Positions 7,660-15,830 of a DNA stretch of 64,000 bases are shown here, one piece after another. A model generated the notes under the pieces. It did no database searches and was not told the origin of the DNA. It saw nothing but the letters and a program-made list of their open reading frames with translations. The first letter of the stretch is position 1. Each line of letters opens with the position of its first letter. Position numbers and translations under genes: made by a program. Origin of the DNA: Desulfuromonadaceae bacterium (lineage in GTDB: Bacteria; Desulfobacterota; Desulfuromonadia; Geobacterales; Pseudopelobacteraceae); the NCBI GenBank assembly GCA_028687585.1, contig JAQTZV010000003.1:62001-126000 (forward strand). The letters run 5' to 3'.

Positions 7660-10031
7660 TCCATATCCTTACCACAGAGAGCCGGGATTACCAGAAGCGC
7701 TGCAGGAATCCCGGTGCCGATCCCGAGCAGTACCGTTATTCCGATAGAGTGCATGGATGGATGTCGCGCCAAAGCCAGGGCGCCAAGCCCCGCAAGCGTT
7801 GTAAGCCCTGAAACAAGAACGGCTCGATTTGTCGTAGAGTCAGAACCTTCAGTTAATCTGCAAACCATAAATATCCCGTAATCAACGCACAACCCGATGA
7901 TAAGAATGGTTGCCGCGATATTGAAAATATTGAACTCGATACCACACAGTCCCATGATGCCGAGCATGCAGAGCAATCCAGTTACAACCGGAACCAGCGC
8001 AAGCATAACACGCGATGGTGAGCGGAAGACAACAATAAGGAGAGCGAGCACCAGGGCCGAGGTGAGCGTAAGATATCGGGTAAAGTCGTGGATGATGGCG
8101 CGCCCGACGTTGTCGCCGAAGCGGCTCTGGGAAACGAGGCGAACTCCCGGCAATGATTTGAGATCATCGGAGAGTGCCGCCACCACCTGTGGCGTGTCAG
8201 GCACCATTGTCAGTACTCGTACCATGTCTGGTGAGCGGATTATCAGCGAGTCAACGAGTTCCCCCATGCCCGCCTCCCGGAGGCTTTCCACGGTCGCTGC
8301 CGGTGGCGAGGTGGTGAGCGTCGCAAGAAACGGAGCAAAAGCTTCTGTGGAGAAACCGTACGTTTCTCCTGACTTCGTCAAATCTTTCTCCAGTTGCGCT
8401 GCCCGACCGTTCTGCCAGAAGGAGAGCCAGCGCGCCCTGTTTGCGTGTTGCAGGGCGTTGCTCGGCATAAGCGGCGCGAGGCTCACCAGATCACCGGCAG
8501 GAATACGTCCGGAGATCAACGCAAAGAGCTTGTCATTTAGTGCAAGGGCACTTTCCAGATCAGTTCCTTCGGCAAAGAGCAGTGCTTTGCCGCGCATATT
8601 TCCCCAGGTTTTGATCAGATCTTCCTCAGCCAGACGCAGTTCCGGAGTGACCATACTGACCGCTCCCAGCTCTCCGTTAAAACGGATGTTGGTCGACTGC
8701 CAGGAACAGAGTGCAAGAACGGCGAGCCAGACACCGATCACCACCCGGCGCGGCAGTCGCCATGCGCCGCCAAGACCCTTGAGTGACAGCTTCACCTCAG
8801 GCAGCGGTTTTATGAGATGCGGCAGCACGATGAGTGAAATAAGAAGCGCCGCTACGATCCCGACCATGCTGTAAACGGCAAGCTGACGCTGTCCCGGGAG
8901 GCTTGACAACAGCATGATGCCAAAGGAGATGAGTGTCGCCGCAGCGCCGAATATCACCGGCCTTGATACTTCGGCGGTGATGACGGCTGGATCTTTTCCA
9001 CCCTGTCGGCAGGAAAAATAGATCAGCATGGCATATTCATCAACCATGCCAAGCAGCACTCCGCCGAAACCGAGGGTGACGGCAAATACGTTGACATCGT
9101 AAAGTGCAATGACACCGGTGGCAATCACCAGGATTGAAGTGGGAACCAGAAACACAAAAACGGCACTCAAACTTCTCAAAAAAACCAGATAGATGGCGAA
9201 CACTGCCACGACGCTGAGAGTCAGGACTACGTAAAGATCCCGCTTGATGGTGTCAGCATTGACCAGCGTATAGCGATGCCCGGAGACAACCGTTGCGGTC
9301 ATTCCAGCAGGAACCGAGGCGGTAATCGCTGTGCTGATCCGCTCCAGAAGGTCTCGTGAACCCCCGGAATCTGTCATGGAGACAGCCGAGTCTACAACAA
9401 GCAGGGCGCTCGTGCCGTCAGCCGCCACGAAATGGTTCTGCACAAGGCGCATATTCGGAACCATATTCAAAAAACGCATCTTCTCCAGTGCAAGTGAAGA
9501 GAAGGAGAGCGGGTCAGTTTGAACGTTACCTTTAAGGGCCCACCCCTCAGGTGAAAGGAGCTGCTCATAACTGTTACGGAGGCGGCTTCGTACCTCGTCC
9601 GGTGAGCTGCCGGCGGCAAGCCGCTCCAGATCCTTTTCTGTCGTAAGGTTTGGGAGAGATGCCCCGAGCCAGCTAAAAAATCCGCCTGAGATGTTTGCCG
9701 GGCCGGTCATTACGTTTGCGATCCCTGCGGCTCTTAGCCCCTCTGCCAGGCGGTCGGTAACCACAATGAGTGCAGCAGAATCGTTTGGATTTCCCCCCTT
9801 CAGGGTAATTACGAGTTTCCTGGTGAAGGGGGCCAGCTGCAGCAGACGGAAATCCTGGGCAACGGAAGAACTGTCGTCCGGGAGCATCGCAACGATGTCT
9901 TCCTGAATATGCAACCGTGAGGATGCGAGAAAGCTCAAGACAACAATCAGTACCGTCACAGAGAAGAGAACCGTGCGCCGTACGGAGAAAAAATTGTACA
10001 GCTTTTCGAACAGCGTAAAGGCCGGTACCAT
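7656..10031 (-). CDS. MMPL/RND-family lipid exporter
   Basis: A 791-residue inner-membrane protein with the two-fold RND layout: one N-terminal helix, a large periplasmic loop (about residues 35-250), a block of helices, a second loop (about 455-625) and a final block. Acidic residues expected for proton coupling are seen in LLGMVDEYAMLIYF and GLCVDYGIFMVC. Family members export lipids, hopanoids or aryl polyenes. It lies between the LolA-like gene (3-base gap) and the DUF3261-like lipoprotein (4-base overlap). Export of the locally made acyl product is the natural reading, though the cargo is unknown. Confidence 0.9.
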   Translation of the reverse strand: MVPAFTLFEKLYNFFSVRRTVLFSVTVLIVVLSFLASSRLHIQEDIVAMLPDDSSSVAQDFRLLQLAPFTRKLVITLKGGNPNDSAALIVVTDRLAEGLRAAGIANVMTGPANISGGFFSWLGASLPNLTTEKDLERLAAGSSPDEVRSRLRNSYEQLLSPEGWALKGNVQTDPLSFSSLALEKMRFLNMVPNMRLVQNHFVAADGTSALLVVDSAVSMTDSGGSRDLLERISTAITASVPAGMTATVVSGHRYTLVNADTIKRDLYVVLTLSVVAVFAIYLVFLRSLSAVFVFLVPTSILVIATGVIALYDVNVFAVTLGFGGVLLGMVDEYAMLIYFSCRQGGKDPAVITAEVSRPVIFGAAATLISFGIMLLSSLPGQRQLAVYSMVGIVAALLISLIVLPHLIKPLPEVKLSLKGLGGAWRLPRRVVIGVWLAVLALCSWQSTNIRFNGELGAVSMVTPELRLAEEDLIKTWGNMRGKALLFAEGTDLESALALNDKLFALISGRIPAGDLVSLAPLMPSNALQHANRARWLSFWQNGRAAQLEKDLTKSGETYGFSTEAFAPFLATLTTSPPAATVESLREAGMGELVDSLIIRSPDMVRVLTMVPDTPQVVAALSDDLKSLPGVRLVSQSRFGDNVGRAIIHDFTRYLTLTSALVLALLIVVFRSPSRVMLALVPVVTGLLCMLGIMGLCGIEFNIFNIAATILIIGLCVDYGIFMVCRLTEGSDSTTNRAVLVSGLTTLAGLGALALARHPSMHSIGITVLLGIGTGIPAALLVIPALCGKDME

Positions 10032-10034
10032 AAC

Positions 10035-10664
10035 TTAGAAAAGGTCTGCTTGCAGCGGCTTGTTCACCACCGTATTGACAAATTTGATCCGGGTGAAGTC
10101 TCCATCTTTTTCATGCAGTTCGACGCTGCGTACGTACCTGCCATCGGTACTGAATGTTATCAAAAGGTGATTTAGGAACCCTGCCGTTGCAGCGGATCGT
10201 GGTTCCAGACGAAGCGCCACCGGCGACTCGCCGAGGACAGTTATCCGGTACTCCTTCTTGAGCCAGGCAAAATCCGCTTTCCCCCAGGCAAAGAGCTGCT
10301 CGGAGACAAGCTTCATGATCGGTTCCTGACTGATCTGAAAACTCTCGCTCCGCCCGGTGCGTTCATGCCAGCGCCGCCCTTTATCTCCCCTCAGAACGAA
10401 TCCGGAAGCGACCGGAGCGGTTAGTTCCCAGCGCAGCAGGTCCGGTTTGCTGAAGTAGAAGCGCCCTTTGGAATTCATGACGGTTTTAAAAATTGCCAGA
10501 TGTTTTTCCTGAACAAAATCACTTGATAACGTCTTGACACTGCCTGCAGTTCGCTCCAGGGCGTTGAAGAGTGCTGCGGATTCGGTCGAAGTCGTGGTTT
10601 TCGCTGCGGTTACGGTGCCACCGCTGAAGAACAGAAAGCCGATCAGCGCAATTATCCTAATCAT
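10035..10664 (-). CDS. LolA-like outer-membrane lipoprotein carrier
   Basis: A 209-residue periplasmic protein. The chosen ATG at 10664 (MIRIIALIG) has GGAGG upstream and leads into a signal peptide ending near VTAAK; an upstream in-frame ATG at 10679 is less well placed. The mature sequence has the LolA-type pattern (SDFVQEKHLAIFKTVMNSKG, FYFSKPDLLRWEL, PVALRLEPRS). LolA folds chaperone lipid moieties across the periplasm. Here it sits beside an MMPL exporter and a lipoprotein, so it is more likely a cluster-specific carrier than the housekeeping LolA. Confidence 0.85.
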   Translation of the reverse strand: MIRIIALIGFLFFSGGTVTAAKTTTSTESAALFNALERTAGSVKTLSSDFVQEKHLAIFKTVMNSKGRFYFSKPDLLRWELTAPVASGFVLRGDKGRRWHERTGRSESFQISQEPIMKLVSEQLFAWGKADFAWLKKEYRITVLGESPVALRLEPRSAATAGFLNHLLITFSTDGRYVRSVELHEKDGDFTRIKFVNTVVNKPLQADLF

Positions 10665-11106
10665 GCTGTTTTCCTCCATCGACTATCCAGAGCTTGATTG
10701 AGCCGCTTGCGATGGTCTTGCCGGTAGAAATAACTTCTCCCTCTGCCACAGCAAACCCCTCGAAGCTGCCGACAGTCCTAATGTGTATCTGAAGTTTTTC
10801 ACCGACAGAGGCACGGCCGGTGATGCGCAATTTTCTGATACCAACCAGGAACCCCTTCTTGATTTCATTGCCGTGCAACATGTCATCATAACCCTTTATG
10901 ACGGCGTAACTTTGCGCCAGAAGTTCTACTAACGTTACCTCATCCAGAGTGCCGTCCAAATTGGCCAGGATGCTGTTTACGGAAAGTGTTGTCTCGATAA
11001 CACCGGCTGCATCGGCGCACGAGATTAGCGTGTCCAACAGCTGCATAGGCGGCCGGTGCGGAATGAGGTTTGCTGCCGGCATTGGTAATGTAATGTTGTT
11101 CTTCAT
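10657..11106 (-). CDS. Hotdog 3-hydroxyacyl-ACP dehydratase (ApeI/ApeP-like)
   Basis: A 149-residue hotdog protein. The N-terminal motif IPHRPPMQLLDTL and the later EVTLVELLAQSYAVIKGYDD match the dehydratases found in aryl polyene clusters (histidine in PHRPPM, glutamate in VELLAQ). It is distinct from the shorter GHFPGHP-type dehydratase at 6591-6992. The gene overlaps the signal-peptide region of the LolA-like gene. It begins eight bases after the stop of a possible 47-codon ORF. Two dissimilar dehydratases in one cluster are consistent with building a polyene. Confidence 0.83.
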   Translation of the reverse strand: MKNNITLPMPAANLIPHRPPMQLLDTLISCADAAGVIETTLSVNSILANLDGTLDEVTLVELLAQSYAVIKGYDDMLHGNEIKKGFLVGIRKLRITGRASVGEKLQIHIRTVGSFEGFAVAEGEVISTGKTIASGSIKLWIVDGGKQHD

Positions 11107-11114
11107 TGTGTCGC

Positions 11115-11258
11115 TTACCGCCTGTATACCGGAATGTTATCTGTAACCATAAACTTTGCATTACTAACGGATTTGAGTGTTTTGAGCACCGCTACGGTTC
11201 CCATTCTGGCAACGTCCTGATTTGAGATGTAGCAGAATATGGAGAATTGCCAGTTCAT
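11115..11258 (-). CDS. Possible 47-residue coupled small ORF
   Basis: This fills the gap between the acyltransferase and the dehydratase. It begins MNWQFSIFCYISNQD and ends DNIPVYRR. Its ATG overlaps the acyltransferase stop as ATGA (11258-11255), and its TAA lies eight bases before the dehydratase ATG, so it fits the operon's coupling pattern exactly. I recognise no domain or signal peptide. It could be a real small protein or the remnant of a larger gene lost at this point. Confidence is limited because the ORF is short. Confidence 0.4.
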   Translation of the reverse strand: MNWQFSIFCYISNQDVARMGTVAVLKTLKSVSNAKFMVTDNIPVYRR

Positions 11259-12049
11259 GGCAGTCTTTGCATCTCTTCAAGTTCCAGTGACATGCGTTTT
11301 TGTACCTCCCGGCGCAACTGGTCAAGCCCTTTCCTCCCGAGATATTCAGAAGGATCCACCGGATCTAAGGCTCTAAGCCGCACCCGTGCAGGATGCAAAA
11401 AGGAGTGACCAGGTGGGAGCATGGTGTCGGTACCGGTGATACAGAGAGGGACAATCGGCACGCCTGTTTCCTGTGCAAGACGAAACGCGCCGGAGTAAAA
11501 TGGTTGCAGTTTTCCGGTTCTGCTTCGGTGTCCCTCGGGGAAAAAGAGGACGGTCCCCTGTTTGGCAAAAGTTGCCGTACAGGTTCGCTTTACCTCGTCC
11601 CAGTTGCCAGTTTCTACGTCGAGATAGCTGGCAAGCCTCATGAACAGGGTGTACCAGTACATTTTAAAGGGCCATGCCCCGACGGCAAAGATACCGTCAT
11701 GAAAAGGAAGAGCAGCCAAAAAATAACTGTCAAAAAAAGAGAGGTGATTGACCACCAAAATGCATGGGCGCTTAATTTCAGCCAACCTTTCCTTCTGAAA
11801 ACCTACGAAAGGGGATACAATAATAATCAGTCCGTAACCGTGGATACTGATTAGGTGTCGCATGACTCGACCAACATCCCAGCCGGTCACGACTTTCCAG
11901 ATAACGATTAAAAAAGGGGATACCAGGATTCCTGTAACGATCCAAAAGGCCATCAGAGGGTAGAACATGAGGTTAAACGCTAACGCTTGTATTCTTCGGG
12001 GGATGCTCATTTTGCCCCGATGCCAATTACTATCCGAATTCGTTGTCAC
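11255..12049 (-). CDS. PlsC-type lysophospholipid/lipid acyltransferase
   Basis: A 264-residue inner-membrane protein. Two N-terminal hydrophobic segments (ALAFNLMFYPLMAFWIVTG and VSPFLIVIWKVV) precede the acyltransferase motifs NHLSFFD (the HX4D catalytic pair) and FFPEGHRSRTG (the EGxxS-like substrate motif). Such enzymes move an acyl chain from ACP or CoA onto a glycerophosphate or similar hydroxyl. It is preceded immediately by the ACP gene, suggesting the ACP-bound product is transferred to a lipid or glycan anchor. A LPLAT of this type is also found in aryl polyene clusters. The acceptor is unknown. Confidence 0.86.
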   Translation of the reverse strand: MTTNSDSNWHRGKMSIPRRIQALAFNLMFYPLMAFWIVTGILVSPFLIVIWKVVTGWDVGRVMRHLISIHGYGLIIIVSPFVGFQKERLAEIKRPCILVVNHLSFFDSYFLAALPFHDGIFAVGAWPFKMYWYTLFMRLASYLDVETGNWDEVKRTCTATFAKQGTVLFFPEGHRSRTGKLQPFYSGAFRLAQETGVPIVPLCITGTDTMLPPGHSFLHPARVRLRALDPVDPSEYLGRKGLDQLRREVQKRMSLELEEMQRLP

Positions 12050-12053
12050 GTAA

Positions 12054-12314
12054 TTATGCGCTCTCCAACTGACGTTTTTTATTGATTACGAAGCTGTGGA
12101 TGTCGCCCAGGGTGCGAATGTTCCGTATAGCTTCCTCCTCGCGGATTTTCATGCCAAAAGCTGTTTCGAGCACTATAACAAGGTCTACGACATCCAGGCT
12201 GTCCAGTCCCATATCCTCATAAAGCGTTGTCTCGGGAGTCATCACCCCAAGATCAAGCTCAAATTCTTCAGCAAGCGAGCTGTTGATCTTCTCGATGATC
12301 TCTTGATCAGTCAT
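12054..12314 (-). CDS. Acyl carrier protein
   Basis: An 86-residue acidic protein with the phosphopantetheine attachment motif DMGLDSLDVVDLV, the serine being the modified residue. AAGGAG lies about nine bases before the ATG, and the ATG overlaps the upstream ketosynthase stop (ATGA at 12314-12311). It carries the growing chain for the ketosynthases, ketoreductase and dehydratases of this operon. It is the only carrier protein visible in the array, whereas aryl polyene clusters usually have two. Confidence 0.93.
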   Translation of the reverse strand: MTDQEIIEKINSSLAEEFELDLGVMTPETTLYEDMGLDSLDVVDLVIVLETAFGMKIREEEAIRNIRTLGDIHSFVINKKRQLESA

Positions 12315-13543
12315 TGCGGGTATCTCCTTAAGATAATTGATGAGTTTATGCCACCTAAGGCAAAGTTGTTTTTTACCACCGTCGATACCGGGCGCCGGGA
12401 GACTCCATCAACGTGCTGTACATTCGCGCAGCGCGGATCAACATTATCAAGATTAAGAGTCGGGATCAAGACGCCCTGTTGGAGCATCTCGATGCAGGCC
12501 GCAAGTTCCAGTGTGCCGCTGGCCGCCATGGCGTGACCCAAGTGGCCTTTCAGGCTACTGGTTGGTGTGCGGGAGCCAAAGACGCTCGAAATTGCCTGGC
12601 ACTCGGCGATGTCGCCCTGTTCTGTTGCGGTGGCATGGGCATTAATATAATCAACATTGTCCGGCTCGATTTCAGCGTCAGTAAGTGCCAAGCGCATGCA
12701 CTCTGCTATGCACTCTGCATCAGGGTTGGCAATGCTTCCCGGATCAGAGTTGGTGGCAAAGCCGACTATCTCGGCAAGGATGGTGGCCCCGCGCTGCTGT
12801 GCCGACTCCAGAGACTCCAAAAGCAGTATGCCGCTTCCCTCGCCGCAGACAATGCCGTCGCGATCCCGGTCAAAAGGGCGCGGAGTGCTGCTTGGGGAGT
12901 CGTTAAACGCCATCGATGCTGCGTTTATAATGTCAAAAGTCCCTGAGGTGAGTGGATGAAATTCGTCCGCCCCCCCGCAAAGCATAAAGTCCTGTTTTCC
13001 CATGCCGATCATTTCTGCTGCGTAGCCGACTGCATGACAGCTGGTGGAGCAGGCTGCAGCGGGTGCCAGAATCCTTCCGGTGACACCAAGTGCCTGAGCC
13101 ACATTAGATGCACAGCTGTGGTTCATGATGTGGAAGAATATCGTTGATTTCATTCGCTCCAGGCTGTTGTCGAGACTAAAATCCCGAAAAAATTCCTGCA
13201 TGGTTTGCGGGCTTCCAACTGTTGAGCCGAGAGAAACGCCGAGGCGGCCACTGTGAAGCTGCTCCTTAGTAAGTCCTCCCATGTAGGCTGCATCCTTGCT
13301 GGCAAGGGTCGCAAAAACCGACATGCTCGACATGGACCGGCGAAATTTCCTTGGGATCTCCAACGGATCGATCCCGGTAGCAAGTGCAGCAACCCGGGTT
13401 CTCATCCCCGTGATCTCAGCCAACGCAGGGATCTCAACGACGCCACTTTTACCCGCAAGAAGTGCGGCCATCAGGTTTTCAATACCTCTGCCAAAAGGGG
13501 ATACAACGCCTATTCCCGTTATGACGACTCTTCTCAGCAACAT
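12311..13543 (-). CDS. Beta-ketoacyl-ACP synthase II-type (FabF-like)
   Basis: A 410-residue, full-length condensing enzyme. The nucleophile region is APAAACSTSCHAVGYAAEM, and the histidines are in INAHATATEQGD and LKGHLGHAMAASG. DRDGIVCGEGSGILLLE is also typical of the family. It works on ACP-bound intermediates in the cytoplasm and is cotranslated with the ACP that follows it. It and the neighbouring ketosynthase at 13639 share the same length but differ in sequence, so they probably act at different elongation steps; that division is inference. Confidence 0.93.
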   Translation of the reverse strand: MLLRRVVITGIGVVSPFGRGIENLMAALLAGKSGVVEIPALAEITGMRTRVAALATGIDPLEIPRKFRRSMSSMSVFATLASKDAAYMGGLTKEQLHSGRLGVSLGSTVGSPQTMQEFFRDFSLDNSLERMKSTIFFHIMNHSCASNVAQALGVTGRILAPAAACSTSCHAVGYAAEMIGMGKQDFMLCGGADEFHPLTSGTFDIINAASMAFNDSPSSTPRPFDRDRDGIVCGEGSGILLLESLESAQQRGATILAEIVGFATNSDPGSIANPDAECIAECMRLALTDAEIEPDNVDYINAHATATEQGDIAECQAISSVFGSRTPTSSLKGHLGHAMAASGTLELAACIEMLQQGVLIPTLNLDNVDPRCANVQHVDGVSRRPVSTVVKNNFALGGINSSIILRRYPQ

Positions 13544-13638
13544 GCTTCGTGTTCCTTTCCCATAGCTATAAAACTCAGTTTAGAAACGGTATCATACAAA
13601 AGGAAATGCATGAAAAGCAAGCTATTTAGCAGCCCCCT

Positions 13639-14871
13639 TTATTCAGCAAAACGTAGTACGAGGCAGGAGTTGGTTCCGCCAAAACCTGCAGAGTTGCACA
13701 GGACGTGTTCGGGGGAACGGTCAATGCACTTCTCTATTATATTCAGCCCCGCCGTGGCCTCATCTGGTTCTGAAAAGTTTGCATTCGGCGCAATGAAGCC
13801 TTGTTGAGCCATGATGGTTGAATAGACTACCTGCGATGCTCCGGACATCCAGAGTTCATGTCCGGTCATCGATTTGATCGAAGATACCGGTGGGGTCCGT
13901 GGCCCGAATACGGCTGATATGTTACCTGCCTCTGCAGCGTCTCCCGCAGGGGTCGACGTTGCGTGAGCACAGATGTAATTGATATCACACTCCTTAATCC
14001 CGGCAAGAGCTATGGCCTTGCGCATGGCCCGCTGTAGTCCCTCCTGACTCGGAACTGAAATGTGGTTGCCATCTGATGAGAAAGCATAACCTCTTACTTC
14101 ACCGAGAATGGCAGCGCCGCGGGCTTTGGCCAAATCGTAGCGCTCAAGTACAAGAGCGGCTGCACCACCGCTCGGAATCAGTCCGTCTCGTCCGGCATCA
14201 AATGGTCGTGATGCTTTGCCGGGATCGTCAAGGCGTGTTGAGAAAGCGCCCAGAGCGTCAAAGCTGCACATAGATTGCCAGTTAATTTCCTGTGCGCCGC
14301 CGCAGATGACCCGCTCCTGACGCCCAAAGGCAATCAGATCCGCTGCTTGGCCGACGGCGTGGCCGCCACTGGAACAGGCAGAACTGATAGTCCAACAGGC
14401 GCCGCCTGTTTTGAAAAGAGTATTCAGATTCATTGTAATACAGGATGTCATGGAGCGAAAGATGTGGCCACTACCAATAAGTTTGGTCTCGCCGCGCTCT
14501 TTGAGCAGGTCAACCTGCTCAATCGCCGCTATACTGCTGGAATCACAACCGAAAATCAGACCGCTCTCTGGGCTTTGCACATCATCCTCTCCGAGTCCCG
14601 ACATTGTGAGCGCGTCAAATGCAGCCGCATGGGCCTGGACAGCAAAGTCCGGCATGGTTTTGCACTGCTTCTTTGACAGTAAGGCGCGTGGATCAAAACC
14701 AGAAATAGCTCCGGTCAGTGGGCTTCTGAAGCCGAGTGTGCGTCGCTCCTCATCGAGTATTATCCCCGAGTGACCGAGCCGTAATGCCTTCCCGACGGCC
14801 TCGACGGTATTGCCGAGGCACGAAACAATGCCTATGCCGGTAATCGCAACTCTATGCACAAATCCTCGCAT
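13639..14871 (-). CDS. Beta-ketoacyl-ACP synthase (FabF-like)
   Basis: A 410-residue condensing enzyme starting with RVAITGIGIVSCLGN. Catalytic cysteine is in ISSACSSGGHAVGQAA, histidines in ICAHATSTPAGD and KSMTGHELWMSGA. It follows fabG by about 47 bases and precedes the second ketosynthase by about 95 bases on the same strand. In the second histidine motif the usual glycine-rich H-x-x-G-A-A-G is altered to HELWMSGA, so substrate range may differ from housekeeping FabF. Confidence 0.92.
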   Translation of the reverse strand: MRGFVHRVAITGIGIVSCLGNTVEAVGKALRLGHSGIILDEERRTLGFRSPLTGAISGFDPRALLSKKQCKTMPDFAVQAHAAAFDALTMSGLGEDDVQSPESGLIFGCDSSSIAAIEQVDLLKERGETKLIGSGHIFRSMTSCITMNLNTLFKTGGACWTISSACSSGGHAVGQAADLIAFGRQERVICGGAQEINWQSMCSFDALGAFSTRLDDPGKASRPFDAGRDGLIPSGGAAALVLERYDLAKARGAAILGEVRGYAFSSDGNHISVPSQEGLQRAMRKAIALAGIKECDINYICAHATSTPAGDAAEAGNISAVFGPRTPPVSSIKSMTGHELWMSGASQVVYSTIMAQQGFIAPNANFSEPDEATAGLNIIEKCIDRSPEHVLCNSAGFGGTNSCLVLRFAE

Positions 14872-14918
14872 GATGAAATAGTTTGACTGTGGTGGTGGGC
14901 TTCTTCAACCGCCGGTTA

Positions 14919-15647
14919 CTACATGTAGGCCCCGCCGTTAACTGATAAGATCTGCCCGGTTATGTACGACGCCTTATCCGAACAGAGGAATGCAACGGCT
15001 TCAGCGACCTCGGCGGGTTTGCCGATTCGCCCCATTGGGATCATTGGCAGTATTCTCTCAATAGGGAGGCCGTCGATCATCTCTGTCTCGATAAATCCTG
15101 GTGACACTGTGTTTACCAGCACGTTGCGTTTGGAGGTTTCTGCGGCCAGTGCCTTGGTGGCGCCAATCAACCCCGCCTTTGCTGCAGAGTAGTTTACCTG
15201 GCCCGGCATGCCGCTCTGCCCTGAGGTAGAAGCAATATGGATGATTCTGCCCGCTCTTTTTTTGAGCATTCCGACCAGCAGTAGTTTGGTGACATAAAAA
15301 AAGCCGTCCAGATGAACAGAGAGCACATCCTTCCATTCACTCTCCCCCATCCAGACCATCAGGGTATCTTTGGCAAATCCCGCGTTGTTTACCAATACGG
15401 AGGGGTATTCCTGCTCAAGAAGTGGAGTAAGTACCTCCTTTACTGCCGTGGGGTCGGCAACGTCAAAGCACATCAGCCGACAGGATCTTCCAAGCTCTTC
15501 AATCTGCTTACCGACCGCCGCTGCAGCAGTATGGTCAGAACGGTAATTGAGCCAAATATCGTAGCCGTCACGTGCCAGAACCAGAGCAATAGCGGCCCCG
15601 ATCCCTTTGCTCGCTCCGGTAACCAACGCTGTTTTTTGTTCGTGCAT
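14919..15647 (-). CDS. 3-oxoacyl-ACP reductase (FabG-like SDR)
   Basis: A 242-residue short-chain dehydrogenase. The cofactor motif is [13 protein letters not shown], the structural motif NNAGFAKD, the catalytic set is the serine in [16 protein letters not shown] for tyrosine and lysine, and the C-terminus SVNGGAYM fits FabG. It reduces 3-oxoacyl-ACP with NADPH. It is the first gene of the array, preceded by about 180 bases of non-coding DNA that holds a hemW terminator and a second hairpin with a U-run. Confidence 0.92.
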   Translation of the reverse strand: MHEQKTALVTGASKGIGAAIALVLARDGYDIWLNYRSDHTAAAAVGKQIEELGRSCRLMCFDVADPTAVKEVLTPLLEQEYPSVLVNNAGFAKDTLMVWMGESEWKDVLSVHLDGFFYVTKLLLVGMLKKRAGRIIHIASTSGQSGMPGQVNYSAAKAGLIGATKALAAETSKRNVLVNTVSPGFIETEMIDGLPIERILPMIPMGRIGKPAEVAEAVAFLCSDKASYITGQILSVNGGAYM

Positions 15648-15682
15648 GGCAGTACTCCCTTTCGTTGAAATTATCCATCGGT

Positions 15683-15707
15683 AAAAAAAGCGGGCAGTTG
15701 GCCTGCC
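15683..15707 (-). terminator. Hairpin with U-run in the fabG leader
   Basis: On the minus strand GGCAG-GCCAA-CTGCC is followed by CGCTTTTTTT, about 36 bases before the fabG start. The stem is only five perfect pairs. It may be a second terminator for hemW, or an attenuator-like element controlling entry into the ketosynthase operon. Its position after a stronger hemW terminator makes the leader reading worth considering. Confidence 0.4.
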
Positions 15708-15772
15708 AGGTCATAACTGCTCTTGTTTATACAAGTGTTTGAGTCATGGGGCAAGATTAAATAAGGCTTTGA

Positions 15773-15810
15773 ATAAAAAATAAGCCGGATATTTGGCCTG
15801 ATATCCTGGC
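15773..15810 (-). terminator. Intrinsic terminator downstream of hemW
   Basis: Minus strand reads GCCAGGATAT, loop, ATATCCGGC, then TTATTTTTTATTC. The stem is about nine pairs with one mismatch. It lies about 20 bases after the hemW stop and separates hemW from the fabG operon. Confidence 0.65.
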
Positions 15811-15830
15811 GGAAATGTCGAGTAAATACA

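Noticed and set aside
7897-8874. 325-codon plus-strand ORF
   Set aside because: Antisense to the MMPL exporter; Ser/Arg-rich with no family-like sequence.
1-15647. Ordinary aryl polyene cluster
   Set aside because: The exporter and carrier set fits, but no aryl-starter ligase or ammonia-lyase, only one ACP, and three radical SAM genes are present. The left edge is cut, so this is not fully excluded.
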